Source: Xanthostigma xanthostigma (Eukaryota > Arthropoda > Insecta > Raphidioptera > Raphidiidae). From it: a stretch of 64,000 bases of DNA. The DNA lies in assembly GCA_963575645.1 (NCBI GenBank), contig OY754470.1:33276501-33340500 (forward strand), read 5' to 3'. The notes beneath the pieces were generated by a model that was given only the letters and a program-made list of their open reading frames with translations, did no database searches and was not told the origin of the DNA. The position numbers and the translations under genes were made by a program. This document shows positions 25,183 through 39,427 of this stretch, one piece after another; the stretch's first letter is position 1, and every line of letters starts with the position of its first letter.

Positions 25183-28100
25183 AAATAATAGTTAATATGC
25201 AGTTTGCATTTTCTTATGAGAGAATGATCTAAACCTGAATGTTATAGTTTAAGTAAACTTACCTTTGTAAAATAAAGCAATTTTGCCTATATAGACTAAT
25301 TTGCCCCTAATTGTCGTAAAGCATGTAAAAACTGCTTGTATGCGTTAAAATAATGGTTAATATGCAGTTTGCATTTTCTTATGAGAGAATGATCCAAACC
25401 TGAATGTTATAGTGTAAATAGATTTACCTTTGTAAAATAAAGCAATTTTGCCTATAAGGACTCATTTGCACGCAATTGTCGTGAAGCATGTAAAAACTGC
25501 TTGTCTGCGTGAAAATGATAGTAAATATGCAGTTTGCATTTTCTTATGAGAGAATGATCTAAACCTGAATGTTATAGTGTAAATATACTTACCCTCATGA
25601 AATAAAGCAATTTTGCCTATAAAGACTCATTTGCACCTAATTGTCGTAAAGCATGTAAAAACTGCTTGTCTGCGTTTAAATAATGGATAATATGCAGTTT
25701 GCATTTTCTTATGAGAGAATGATCCAAACCTGAATGTTATAGTGTAAATAGACTTACCCTCATGAAATAAAGCAATTATGCCTATAAGGACTCATTTGCA
25801 CCTAATTGTCATAAAGCATGTAAAAACTGCTTGTCTGCGTGAAAATGATAGTAAATATGCAGTTTGCATTTTCTTATGAGAGAATGATCCAAACCTGAAC
25901 GTTATAGTGTAAATAGACTTACCCTCATAAAATAAAGCTATTTTGCTTATAAGGACTCATTTGCACGCAATTGTCGTGAAGCATGTAAAAACTGCTTGTC
26001 TGCGTTAAAATAATGGTTAATATACAGTTTGCATTTTCTTATGGGAGAATGATCCAAACCTGAATGTTATAGTGTAAATAGACTAACCTTCATGAAATAA
26101 AGCAATTTTTCCTATAAGGACTCATTTGCCCCTAATTGTCATAAAGCATGTAAAAACTGCTTGTCAGCGTTAAAATAATGGTTAATATGCAGTTTGCATT
26201 TTCTTATGAGAGAATGATCCAAACCTGATTGTTATAGTGTAAATAGACTTACCTTCATGAAATAAAGCAATTTATCCTATAAGGACTTATTTGCCCCTTA
26301 TTGTCATAAAGCATGTAAAAACTGCTTGTATGCGTTAAAATAATGTATAATATGCAGTTTGCATTTTCTTATGAGAGAGAATGATCCAAATCTGAATGTT
26401 ATAGTGAAAATAGACTTACCTTTGTAAAATAAAACATTTTTGCCTATAAGGACTCATTTGCACGCAATTGTCGTGAAGCATGTAAAAACTGCTTGTCTGC
26501 GTTAAAATAATGGTTAATATGCAGTTTGCATTTTCTTATGAGAGAATGATCCAAACCTGAATGTTATAGTGTAAATAGACTAACCTTTGTAAAATAAAGC
26601 AATTTTGCCTATAAAGACTTATTTGCACCTAATTGTCATAAAGCATGTAAAAACTGCTTGTCTGCGTTTAAATAATGGATAATATGCAGTTTGCATTTTC
26701 TTATGAGAGAATGATCCAAACCTGAATGTTATAGTGTAAATAGACTTACCCTCATGAAATAAAGCAATTATGCCTATAAGGACTCATTTGCACCTAATTG
26801 TCGTAAAGCATGTAAAAACTGCTTGTCTGCGTTTAAATAATAGTTAATATGCAGTTTGCATTTTCTTATGAGAGAATGATCTAAACCTGAATGTTATAGT
26901 TTAAGTAAACTTACCTTTGTAAAATAAAGCAATTTTGCCTATATAGACTAATTTGCCCCTAATTGTCGTAAAGCATGTAAAAACTGCTTGTATGCGTTAA
27001 AATAATGGTTAATATGCAGTTTGCATTTTCTTATGAGAGAATGATCCAAACCTGAATGTTATAGTGTAAATAGATTCACCTTTGTAAAATAAAGCAATTT
27101 TGCCTATAAGGACTCATTTGCACGCAATTGTCGTGAAGCATGTAAAAACTGCTTGTCTGCGTGAAAATGATAGTAAATATGCAGTTTGCATTTTCTTATG
27201 AGAGAATGATCTAAACCTGAATGTTATAGTGTAAATATACTTACCCTCATGAAATAAAGCAATTTTGCTTATAAGGACTCATTTGCACCTAATTGTCGTA
27301 AAGCATGTAAAAACTGCTTGTCTGCGTTTAAATAATGGATAATATGCAGTTTGCATTTTCTTATGAGAGAATGATCCAAACCTGAATGTTATAGTGTAAA
27401 TAGACTTACCCTCATGAAATAAAGCAATTATGCCTATAAGGACTCATTTGCACCTAATTGTCATAAAGCATGTAAAAACTGCTTGTCTGCGTGAAAATGA
27501 TAGTAAATATGCAGTTTGCATTTTCTTATGAGAGAATGATCCAAACCTGAACGTTATAGTGTAAATAGACTTACCCTCATAAAATAAAGCAATTTTGCTT
27601 ATAAGGACTCATTTGCACGCAATTGTCGTGAAGCATGTAAAAACTGCTTGTCTGCGTTAAAATAATGGTTAATATACAGTTTGCATTTTCTTATGAGAGA
27701 ATGATCCAAACCTGAATGTTATAGTGTAAATAGACTAACCTTCATGAAATAAAGCAATTTTTCCAATAAGGACTCATTTGCCCCTAATTGTCATAAAGCA
27801 TGTAAAAACTGCTTGTCAGCGTTAAAATAATGGTTAATATGCAGTTTGCATTTTCTTATGAGAGAATGATCCAAACCTGATTGTTATAGTGTAAATAGAC
27901 TTACCTTCATGAAATAAAGCAATTTTGCCTATAAGGACTTATTTGCCCCTTATTGTCATAAAGCATGTAAAAACTGCTTGTATGCGTTAAAATAATGTAT
28001 AATATGCAGTTTGCATTTTCTTATGAGAGAATGATCCAAATCTGAATGTTATAGTGAAAATAGACTTACCTTTGTAAAATAAAACATTTTTGCCTATAAG

Positions 28101-28887
28101 GACTCATTTGCACGCAATTGTCGTGAAGCATGTAAAAACTGCTTGTCTGCGTTAAAATAATGGTTAATATGCAGTTTGCATTTTCTTATGAGAGAATGAT
28201 CCAAACCTGAATGTTATAGTGTAAATAGACTAACCTTTGTAAAATAAAGCAATTTTGCCTATAAAGACTTATTTGCACCTAATTGTCATAAAGCATGTAA
28301 AAACTGCTTGTCTGCGTTTAAATAATGGATAATATGCAGTTTGCATTTTCTTATGAGAGAATGATCCAAACCTGAATGTTATAGTGTAAATAGACTTACC
28401 CTCATGAAATAAAGCAATTATGCCTATAAGGACTCATTTGCACCTAATTGTCGTAAAGCATGTAAAAACTGCTTGTCTGCGTTTAAATAATAGTTAATAT
28501 GCAGTTTGCATTTTCTTATGAGAGAATGATCTAAACCTGAATGTTATAGTTTAAGTAAACTTACCTTTGTAAAATAAAGCAATTTTGCCTATATAGACTA
28601 ATTTGCCCCTAATTGTCGTAAAGCATGTAAAAACTGCTTGTATGCGTTAAAATAATGGTTAATATGCAGTTTGCATTTTCTTATGAGAGAATGATCCAAA
28701 CCTGAATGTTATAGTGTAAATAGATTTACCTTTGTAAAATAAAGCAATTTTGCCTATAAGGACTCATTTGCACGCAATTGTCGTGAAGCATGTAAAAACT
28801 GCTTGTCTGCGTGAAAATGATAGTAAATATGCAGTTTGCATTTTCTTATGAGAGAATGATCTAAACCTGAATGTTATAGTGTAAATA
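25183..28887 (+). repeat. 10-monomer higher-order unit, about 2.2 tandem copies
   Basis: About 25,183-27,235 matches 26,835-28,887 at a shift of 1,652 bp. That equals 10 x 165 plus a 2-bp insertion (GAGAGAGAATG near 26,371). Since the match is longer than the shift, the unit is tandem. Markers include the pair of GTAAATATAC monomers at 25,581 and 27,233 and the CTGAACG monomers near 25,890 and 27,545. Copies differ at several sites (GCTATTTTGC near 25,938, ATGGGAG near 26,041, AGATTCACC near 27,073, TTCCAATAAGG near 27,763). This unit is therefore less recent than the 5-12 kb duplications. Confidence 0.75.
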
Positions 28888-29201
28888 GACTTACCCTCAT
28901 GAAATAAAGCAATTTTGCCTATAAGGACTCATTTGCACCTAATTGTCATAAAGCATGTAAAAACTGCTTGTATGCGTTAAAATAATAGTTAATATGCAGT
29001 TTGCATTTTCTTGTGAGAGAATGATCCAAACCTGAATGTTATAGTGTAAGTAAACTTACCTTTGTGAAATAAAGCAGTTTTGCCTAAAAGGACTCATTTG
29101 CACCTAATTGTCGTAAAGCATGTAAAAACTGCTTGTTGCGTTAAAATAATGGTTAATATGCAGTTTGCATTTTCTTATGATAGAATGATCCAACCCTGAA
29201 T

Positions 29202-30025
29202 ATTATAGTGAAAGTAGACTTACCTTTGTGAAATAAAGCAATTCTGCCTATAAGGACACATTTGCACCTAATTGTCATAAAGCATGTAAAAAATGCTTGT
29301 ATGCGTTAAAATAATGGTTAATATGCAGTTTGCATTTTCTTATGAGAGAATGATCCAAACCTGAATGGTATAGTGTAAATAGACTTACCTTTGTAAAATA
29401 AAGCAATTTTGCCTACAAGGACTCATTTTCACGCAATTGTCGTGAAGCATGTAAAGACTGTTTGTCTGCGTTAAAATATTGGTTAATATGCAGTTTGCAT
29501 TTTCTTATGAGAGAATGATCTAACCCTGAATATTATAGTGAAAGTAGACTTACCTTTGTGAATAAAGGAATTCTGCCTATAAGGACACATTTGCACCTAA
29601 TTGTCATAAAGCATGTAAATACTGCTTGTCTGCGTGAAAAAAATAGGAAATGATCAGTTTGCATTATCTTTTGAGAAAATGATCCAAACCTGAATGTTAT
29701 AATATAAATAGACTTACCTTTGTAAAATAAAGCAATTTTGCCTATAAGGACTCATTTGCACGCAATTGTCGTGAAGCATGTAAAAACTGCTTGTCTGCGT
29801 TAAAATAATGGTTAATATGCAGTTTGCATTTTCTTATGAGAGAATGATCCAACCCTGAATATTATAGTGAAAGTAGACTTACCTTTGTGAAATAAAGCAA
29901 TTTTGCCTATAAGGACTTATTTGCACCTAATTGTCATAAAGCATGTAAATACTGCTTGTCTGAGTGAAAATAATAGGAAATGATCAGTTTGCATTATCTT
30001 TCGAGAAAATGATCCAAACTTGAAT
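29202..30025 (+). repeat. Divergent monomer cluster, long form (copy 2)
   Basis: This is the 7,425-bp-shifted counterpart of the 21,777-22,600 cluster: three divergent monomers alternating with two ordinary ones, a 164-bp member and GAATTC at 29,568. Small differences from copy 1 include TTATGATAGAATG near 29,180 and CTGAGTGAAAAT near 29,962 where copy 1 has CTAAGTGAAAAT. Confidence 0.85.
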
Positions 30026-33000
30026 GTTATAGTGTAAATAGACTTACCTTTCTAAAATAAAGCAATTTTGCCTTTAAGGACTTATTTGCACGCAATTGTC
30101 GTGAAGCATGTAAAAACTGCTTGTCAGCGTTAAAATAATAGTTAATATGCAGTTTGCTTTTTCTTATGAGAGAATGATCCAAACCTGAATGTTATAGTGT
30201 AAATAGACTTACCTTCATGAAATAAAGCAATTTTGCCTATAAGGACTTATTTGCCCCTTATTGTCATAAAGCATGTAAAAACTGCTTGTATGCGTTAAAA
30301 TAATGTATAATATGCAGTTTGCATTTTCTTATGAGAGAATGATCCAAACCTGAATGTTATAGTGTAAATAGACTAACCTTCATGAAATAAAGAAATTTTG
30401 CCTATAAGGACTCATTTGCCCCTAATTGTCATAAAGCATGTAAAAACTGCTTGTATGCGTTAAAATGATAGTAAATAAGCAGTTTGCATTTTCTTATGAG
30501 AGAAAGATCCAAACCAGAGTGTTATAGTGTAAATAGACTTACCCTCATAAAATAAAGCAATTTTGCCTATAAGGACTCATTTGCACCTACTTGTCATAAA
30601 GCTTGTAAAAACTGCGTGTATGCGTTAAAATAATAGTTAATATGCAGTTTGCATTTTCTTATAAGAGAATGATCTAAACCTGAATGTTATAGTTTAAGTA
30701 AACTTACCTTTGTAAAGTAAAGCAATTTTGCCTATAAGGACTCATTTGCCCCTAATTGTCATAAAGCATGTAAAAACTGCTTGTATGCGTTAAAATAATG
30801 GTTAATATGCAGTTTGCATTTTCTTATGAGAGAATGATCCAAACCTGAATGTTATAGTGTAAATAGACTTACCTTTGTAAAATAAAGCAATTTTGCCTAT
30901 AAGGACTCATTTGCACGCAATTGTCGTGAAGCATGTAAAAACTGCTTGTCTGCGTGAAAATGATAGTAAATATGCAGTTTGCATTTTCTTATGAGAGAAT
31001 GATCCAAACCTGAACGTTATAGTGTAAATAGACTTACCCTCATAAAATAAAGCAATTTTGCTTATAAGGACTCATTTGCACGCAATTGTCGTGAAGCATG
31101 TAAAAACTGCTTGTCTGCGTTAAAATAATGGTTAATATACAGTTTGCATTTTCTTATGAGAGAATGATCCAAACCTGAATGTTATAGTGTAAATAGACTA
31201 ACCTTCATGAAATAGAGCAATTTTTCCTATAAGGACTCATTTGCCCCTAATTGTCATAAAGCATGTAAAAACTGCTTGTCAGCGTTAAAATAATGGTTAA
31301 TATGCAGTTTGCATTTTCTTATGAGAGAATGATCCAAACCTGATTGTTATAGTGTAAATAGACTTACCTTCATGAAATAAAGCAATTTTGCCTATAAGGA
31401 CTTATTTGCCCCTTATTGTCACAAAGCATGTAAAAACTGCTTGTATGCGTTAAAATAATGTATAATATGCAGTTTGCATTTTCTTATGAGAGAATGATCC
31501 AAATCTGAATGTTATAGTGAAAATAGACTTACCTTTGTAAAATAAAACATTTTTGCCTATAAGGACTCATTTGCACGCAATTGTCGTGAAGCATGTAAAA
31601 ACTGCTTGTCTGCGTTAAAATAATGGTTAATATGCAGTTTGCATTTTTTTATGAGAGAATGATCCAAACCTGAATGTTATAGTGTAAATAGACTAACCTT
31701 TGTAAAATAAAGCAATTTTGCCTATAAAGACTTATTTGCACCTAATTGTCATAAAGCATGTAAAAACTGCTTGTCTGCGTTTAAATAATGGATAATATGC
31801 AGTTTGCATTTTCTTATGAGAGAATGATCCAAACCTGAATGTTATAGTGTAAATAGACTTACCCTCATGAAATAAAGCAATTATGCCTATAAGGACTCAT
31901 TTGCACCTAATTGTCGTAAAGCATGTAAAAACTGCTTGTCTGCGTTTAAATAATAGTTAATATGCAGTTTGCATTTTCTTATGAGAGAATGATCTAAACC
32001 TGAATGTTATAGTTTAAGTAAACTTACCTTTGTAAAATAAAGCAATTTTGCCTATATAGACTAATTTGCCCCTAATTGTCGTAAAGCATGTAAAAACTGC
32101 TTGTATGCGTTAAAATAATGGTTAATATGCAGTTTGCATTTTCTTATGAGAGAATGATCCAAACCTGAATGTTATAGTGTAAATAGATTTACCTTTGTAA
32201 AATAAAGCAATTTTGCCTATAAGGACTCATTTGCACGCAATTGTCGTGAAGCATGTAAAAACTGCTTGTCTGCGTGAAAATGATAGTAAATATGCAGTTT
32301 GCATTTTCTTATGAGAGAATGATCTAAACCTGAATGTTATAGTGTAAATAGACTTACCCTCATGAAATAAAGCAATTTTGCCTATAAGGACTCATTTGCA
32401 CCTAATTGTCATAAAGCTTGTAAAAACTGCTTGTATGGGTTAAAATAATAGTTAATATGCAGTTTGCATTTTCTTATGAGAGAATGATCTAAACCTGAAT
32501 GTTATAGTTTAAGTAAACTTACCTTTGTAAAATAAAGCAATTTTGCCTATATAGACTAATTTGCCCCTAATTGTCGTAAAGCATGTAAAAACTGCTTGTA
32601 TGCGTTAAAATAATGGTTAATATGCAGTTTGCATTTTCTTATGAGAGAATGATCCAAACCTGAATGTTATAGTGTAAATAGATTTACCTTTGTAAAATAA
32701 AGCAATTTTGCCTATAAGGACTCATTTGCACGCAATTGTCGTGAAGCATGTAAAAACTGCTTGTCTGCGTGAAAATGATAGTAAATATGCAGTTTGCATT
32801 TTCTTATGAGAGAATGATCTAAACCTGAATGTTATAGTGTAAATATACTTACCCTCATGAAATAAAGCAATTTTGCCTATAAAGACTCATTTGCACCTAA
32901 TTGTCGTAAAGCATGTAAAAACTGCTTGTCTGCGTTTAAATAATGGATAATATGCAGTTTGCATTTTCTTATGAGAGAATGATCCAAACCTGAATGTTAT

Positions 33001-36000
33001 AGTGTAAATAGACTTACCCTCATGAAATAAAGCAATTATGCCTATAAGGACTCATTTGCACCTAATTGTCATAAAGCATGTAAAAACTGCTTGTATGCGT
33101 TAAAATAATAGTTAATATGCAGTTTGCATTTTTTTGTGAGAGAATGATCCAAACCTGAATGTTATAGTGTAAGTAAACTTACCTTTGTGAAATAAAGCAG
33201 TTTTGCCTAAAAGGACTCATTTGCACCTAATTGTCGTAAAGCATGTAAAAACTGCTTGTTGCGTTAAAATAATGGTTAATATGCAGTTTGCATTTTCTTA
33301 TGAGAGAATGATCCAAACCTGAATGTTATAGTGTAAATAGATTTACCTTTGTAAAATAAAGCAATTTTGCCTATAAGGACTCATTTGCACGCAATTGTCG
33401 TGAAGCATGTAAAAACTGCTTGTCTGCGTGAAAATGATAGTAAATATGCAGTTTGCATTTTCTTATGAGAGAATGATCTAAACCTGAATGTTATAGTGTA
33501 AATAGACTTACCCTCATGAAATAAAGCAATTTTGCCTATAAGGACTCATTTGCACCTAATTGTCATAAAGCTTGTAAAAACTGCTTGTATGCGTTAAAAT
33601 AATAGTTAATATGCAGTTTGCATTTTCTTATGAGAGAATGATCTAAACCTGAATGTTATAGTTTAAGTAAACTTACCTTTGTAAAATAAAGCAATTTTGC
33701 CTTTAAGGACTTATTTGCACGCAATTGTCGTGAAGCATGTAAAAACTGCTTGTCAGCGTTAAAATAATGGTTAATATGCAGTTTGCATTTTCTTATGAGA
33801 GAATGATCCAAACCTGAATGTTATAGTGTAAATAGACTTACCTTCATGAAATAAAGCAATTTTGCCTATAAGGACTTATTTGCCCCTTATTGTCATAAAG
33901 CATGTAAAAAATGCTTGTATGCGTTAAAATGATAGTAAATATGCAGTTTGCATTTTCTTATGAGAGAAAGATCCAAACCAGAATGTTATAGTGTAAATAG
34001 ACTTACCCTCATAAAATAAAGCAATTTTGCCTATAAGGACTCATTTGCACCTACTTGTCATAAAGCTTGTAAAAACTGCGTGTATGCGTTAAAATAATAG
34101 TTAATATGCAGTTTGCATTTTCTTATAAGAGAATGATCTAAACCTGAATGTTATAGTTTAAGTAAACTAACCTTTGTAAAGTAAAGCAATTTTGCCTATA
34201 AGGACTCATTTGCCCCTAATTGTCATAAAGCATGTAAAAACTGCTTGTATGCGTTAAAATAATGGTTAATATGCAGATTGCATTTTCTTATGAGAGAATG
34301 ATCCAAACCTGAATGTTATAGTGTAAATAGACATACCTTTGTAAAATAAAGCAATTTTGCCTATAAGGACTCATTTGCACGCAATTGTCGTGAAGCATGT
34401 AAAAACTGCTTGTCTGCGTGAAAATGAAAGTATATATGCAGTTTGCATTTTCTTATGAGAGAATGATCCAAACCTGAATGTTATAGTGTAAATAGACTTA
34501 CCCTCATGAAATAAAGCAATTTTGCCTATAAAGACTCATTTGCACCTAATTGTCATAAAGCATGTAAAAACTGCTTGTCTGCGTTTAAATAATAGTTAAT
34601 ATGCAGTTTGCATTTTCTTATGAGAGAATGATCCAAACCTGAATGTTATAGTGTAAATAGACTTACCTTCATGAAATAAAGCAATTTTGCCTATAAGGAC
34701 TCATTTGCCCCTAATTGTCATAAAGCATGTAAAAACTGCTTGTATGCGTTAAAATAATGGTTAATATGCAGATTGCATTTTCTTATGAGAGAACGATCCA
34801 AACCTGAATGTTTTAGTGTAAATAGACTTACCCTCATGAAATAAAGCAATTTTGCCTATAAAGACTCATTTGCACCTAATTGTCATAAAGCATGTAAAAA
34901 CTGCTTGTATGCGTTAAAATGATAGTAAATATGCAGTTTGCATTTTCTTATGAGAGAATGATCCAAACCTGAATGTTTTAGTGTAAATAGATTTACCCTC
35001 ATGAAATAAAGCAATTTTGCCTATAAGGACTCATTTGCACCTAATTGTCATAAAGCTTGTAAAAACTGCGTGTATGCGTTAAAATAACAGTTAATATGCA
35101 GTTTGCATTTTCTTATGAGAGAATGTTCTAAACCTGAATGTTATAGTTTAAGTAAACTTACCTTTGTAAAATAAAGCAATTTTGCCTATAAGGACTCATT
35201 TGCCCTTAATTGTCATAAAGCATGTAAAAACTGCTTGTATGCGTTAAAATAATGGTTAATATGCAGTTTGCATTTTCTTATGTGAGAATGATCCAAACCT
35301 GAATGTTATAGTGTTAATAGACTTACATTTGTAAAATAAAGCAATTTTGCCTATAAGGACTCATTTGCACGCAATTGTCGTGAAGCATGTAAAAACTGCT
35401 TGTCTGCGTGAAAATGATAGTAATAATGCAGTTTGCATTTTCTTATGAGAGAATGATCCAAACCTGAACGTTATAGTGTAAATAGACTTACCCTCATAAA
35501 ATAAAGCAATTTTGCCTATAAAGATTCATTTGCACCTAATTGTCGTAAAGCAAGTGAAAACTGCTTGTCTGCGTTTAAATAATGGTTAATATGCAGTTTG
35601 CATTTTCTTATGAGAAAATGATCCAAACCTGAATGTTATAGTGTAAATAGACTTACCTTCATGAAATAAAGCAATTTTGCCTATAAGGACTCATTTGCCC
35701 CTTTTTGTCATAAAGCGTGTAAAAACTGCTTGTCAGCGTTAAAATAATGGTTAATATGCAGTTTGCATTTTCTTATGAGAGAATGATCCAAACCTGAATG
35801 TTATAGTGTAAATAGACTTACCTTCATGAAATAAAGCAATTTTGCCTATAAGGACTCATTTGCCCCTTATTGTCATTAAACATGTAAAAACTGCTTGTAT
35901 GCGTTAAAATAATGTATAATATGCAGTTTGCATTTTCTTATGAGAGAATGATCCAAACCTGAATGTTATAGTGAAAATAGACTTACCTTTGTAAAATAAA

Positions 36001-36920
36001 GCAATTTTGCCTATGAGGACTCATTTGCACGCAATTGTCGTGAAGCATGTAAAAACTGCTTGTTTGCGTAAAAATGATAGTAAATATGCAGTTTGCATTT
36101 TCTTATGAGAGAATGATCCAAACCTGAATGTTATAGTGTAAATAGACTTACCCTCATGAAATAAAGCAATTTTGCCTATAAAGACTCATTTGCACCTAAT
36201 TGTCGTGAAGCATGTAAAAACTGCTTGTGTGCGTTTAAATAATGGTTTATATGCAGTTTGCATTTTCTTATGAGAGAAAGATCCAAACCTGAATGTTATA
36301 GTGTAAATAGACTTACCTTCATGAAATAAAGCAATTTTGCCTATAAGGACTCATTTGCACCTACTTGTCATAAAGCTTGTAAAAACTGCGTGTATGCGTT
36401 AAAATAATAGTTAATATGCAGTTTGCATTTTCTTATAAGAGAATGATCTAAACCTGAATGGTATAGTTTAAGTAAACTAACCTTTGTAAAGTAAAGCAAT
36501 TTTGCCTATAAGGACTCATTTGCCCCTAATTGTCATAAAGCATGTAAAAACTGCTTGTATGCGTTAAAATAATGGTTAATATGCAGTTTGCATTTTCTTA
36601 TGAGAGAATGATCCAAACCTGAATGTTATAGTGAAAATAGACTTACCTTTGTAAAATAAAGCAATTTTGCCTATAAGGACTCATTTGCACGCAATTGTCG
36701 TGAAGCATGTAAAAACTGCTTGTCTGCGTGAAAATGATAGTAAATATGCAGTTTGCATTTTCTTATGAGAGAATGATCTAAACCTGAATGTTATAGTGTA
36801 AATAAACTAACCTTCATGAAATAAAGCAATTTTGCCTATAAGGACTCATTTGCCCCTAATTGTCATAAAGCATGTAAAAACTGCTTGTCAGCGTTAAAAT
36901 AATGGTTAATATGCAGTTTG

Positions 36921-38166
36921 ATTTTCTTATGAGAGAATGATCCAAACCTGAATGTTATAGTGTAAATAGACTTACCTTCATGAAATAAAGCAATTTTGCC
37001 TATAAGGACTTATTTGCCCCTTATTGTCATAAAGCATGTAAAAACTGCTTGTATGCGTTAAAATAATGTATAATATGCAGTTTGCATTTTCTTATGAGAG
37101 AATGACCCAAACCTGAATGTTATAGTGTACATAGACTTACCCTCATGAAATAAAGCAATTTTGCCCTTAAGGACTCATTTGCACCTAATTGTCATAAAGC
37201 TTGTAAAAACTGCTTGTATGCGTTAAAATAATAGTTAATATGCAGTTTGCATTTTCTTATGAGAGAATGATCTAAACCTGAATGTTATAGTTTAAGTAAA
37301 CTTACCTTTGTAAAATAAAGCAATTTTGCCTATATAGACTAATTTGCCCCTAATTGTCGTAAAGCATGTAAAGACTGCTTGTATGCGTTAAAATAATGGT
37401 TAATATGCAGTTTGCATTTTCTTATGAGAGAATGATCCAAACCTGAATGTTATAGTGTAAATAGATTTACCTTTGTAAAATAAAGCAATTTTGCCTATAA
37501 GGACTCCTTTGCACGCAATTGACGTGAAGCATGTAAAAACTGCTTGTCTGCGTGAAAATGATTGTAAATTTGCAGTTTGCATTTTCTTATGAGAGAATGA
37601 TCCAAACCTGAATGTTATAGTGTAAATAGACTTACCTTCATGAAATAAAGCAATTTTGCCTATAAGGACTTATTTGCCCCTTATTGTCATAAAGCATGTA
37701 AAAACTGCTTGTATGCGTTAAAATAATGTATAATATGCAGTTTGCATTTTCTTATGAGAGAATGACCCAAACCTGAATGTTATAGTGTACATAGACTTAC
37801 CCTCATGAAATAAAGCAATTTTGCCCTTAAGGACTCATTTGCACCTAATTGTCATAAAGCTTGTAAAAACTGCTTGTATGCGTTAAAATAATAGTTAATA
37901 TGCAGTTTGCATTTTCTTATGAGAGAATGATCTAAACCTGAATGTTATAGTTTAAGTAAACTTACCTTTGTAAAATAAAGCAATTTTGCCTATATAGACT
38001 AATTTGCCCCTAATTGTCGTAAAGCATGTAAAGACTGCTTGTATGCGTTAAAATAATGGTTAATATGCAGTTTGCATTTTCTTATGAGAGAATGATCCAA
38101 ACCTGAATGTTATAGTGTAAATAGATTTACCTTTGTAAAATAAAGCAATTTTGCCTATAAGGACTC
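36921..38166 (+). repeat. Local four-monomer tandem duplication
   Basis: 36,921-37,506 and 37,581-38,166 read identically (shift 660 = 4 x 165), including the rare AATGACCCAAACC, TAGTGTACATAG and TTGCCCTTAAGG forms. The remaining quarter of the first copy (37,507 to about 37,575) differs at several sites (ACTCCTTTG, AATTGACGTG, ATTGTAAATTTGCAG). The same pair is present in copy II at 49,950-50,535 and 50,610-51,195. Only one member is present near 55,723-56,308. Confidence 0.85.
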
Positions 38167-38768
38167 ATTTGCACGCAATTGTCGTGAAGCATGTAAAAAC
38201 TGCTTGTCTGCGTGAAAATGATAGTAAATATGCAGTTTGCATTTTCTTATGAGAGAATGATCTAAACCTGAATGTTATAGTGTAAATAGACTTACCCTCA
38301 TGAAATAAAGCAATTTTGCCTATAAGGACTCATTTGCACCTAATTGTCATAAAGCTTGTAAAAACTGCTTGTATGCGTTAAAATAATAGTTAATATGCAG
38401 TTTGCATTTTCTTATGAGAGAATGATCTAAACCTGAATGTTATAGTTTAAGTAAACTTACCTTTGTAAAATAAAGCAATTTTGCCTATATAGACTAATTT
38501 GCCCCTAATTGTCGTAAAGCATGTAAAAACTGCTTGTATGCGTTAAAACAATAGTTAATATGCAGTTTGCATTTTCTTATGAGAGAATGATCCAAACCTG
38601 AATGTTATAGTGTAAATAGACTTACCCTCATGAAATAAAGCAATTATGCCTATAAGGACTCATTTGCACCTAATTGTCATAAAGCATGTAAAAACTGCTT
38701 GTATGCGTTAAAATAATAGTTAATATGCAGTTTGCATTTTTTTGTGAGAGAATGATCCAAACCTGAAT

Positions 38769-39427
38769 GTTATAGTGTAAGTAAACTTACCTTTGTGAAA
38801 TAAAGCAGTTTTGCCTAAAAGGACTCATTTGCACCTAATTGTCATAAAGCATGTAAAAAATGCTTGTATGCGTTAAAATAATGGTTAATATGCAGTTTGC
38901 ATTTTCTTATGAGAGAATGATCCAAACCTGAATGTTATAGTGTAAGTAGACTTACCTTTGTAAAATAAAGCAATTTTGCCTACAAGGACTCATTTGCACG
39001 CAATTGTCGTGAAGCATGTAAAGACTGTTTGTCTGCGTTAAAATATTGGTTAATATGCAGTTTGCATTTTCTTATGAGAGAATGATCCAACCCTGAATAT
39101 TATAGTGAAAGTAGACTTACCTTTGTGAATAAAGGAATTCTGCCTATAAGGACACATTTGCACCTAATTGTCATAAAGCATGTAAATACTGCTTGTCTGC
39201 GTGAAAAAAATAGGAAATGATCAGTTTGCATTATCTTTTGAGAAAATGATCCAAACCTGAATGTTATAATATAAATAGACTTACCTTTGTAAAATAAAGC
39301 AATTTTGCCTATAAGGACGTATTTGCACCTAATTGTCATAAAGCATGTAAATACTGCTTGTCTGAGTGAAAATAATAGGAAATGATCAGTTTGCATTATC
39401 TTTCGAGAAAATGATCCAAACCTGAAT
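38769..39427 (+). repeat. Divergent monomer cluster, short form (copy 1)
   Basis: This is the same cluster family as at 21.8 kb but two monomers shorter. The monomer at 38,769 has the front of the AGTGTAAGTAAAC / GCCTAAAAGG type and the rear of the first divergent monomer (ATGTAAAAAATGCTTG). The monomer at 39,263 has the front of the ordinary GTTATAATATAAATAG type and the rear of the third divergent monomer (AAATACTGC, AATAATAGGAAATGATCAG). Each fusion removes exactly one monomer. The divergent 39,099 monomer carries GAATTC at 39,135 and a one-base deletion. Counterparts lie at 46,025-46,683 and 51,798-52,456. Confidence 0.8.

Noticed and set aside
37400..37582. 60-codon minus-strand open frame, repeated at 50,429-50,611 and 56,202-56,384
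   Set aside because: It lies wholly inside satellite monomers, restarts its own first residues at the monomer boundary, and exists because one base change removes the usual in-frame TGA. The three copies are carried by larger duplications, so their identity is not evidence of selection.
39100..39396. 98-codon minus-strand open frame, repeated at 46,356-46,652 and 52,129-52,425
   Set aside because: It is nearly two monomers read in phase, with a 55-residue internal repeat. It depends on the divergent and fused monomers lacking the recurrent stop. There is no recognisable domain, start context or neighbouring gene structure.
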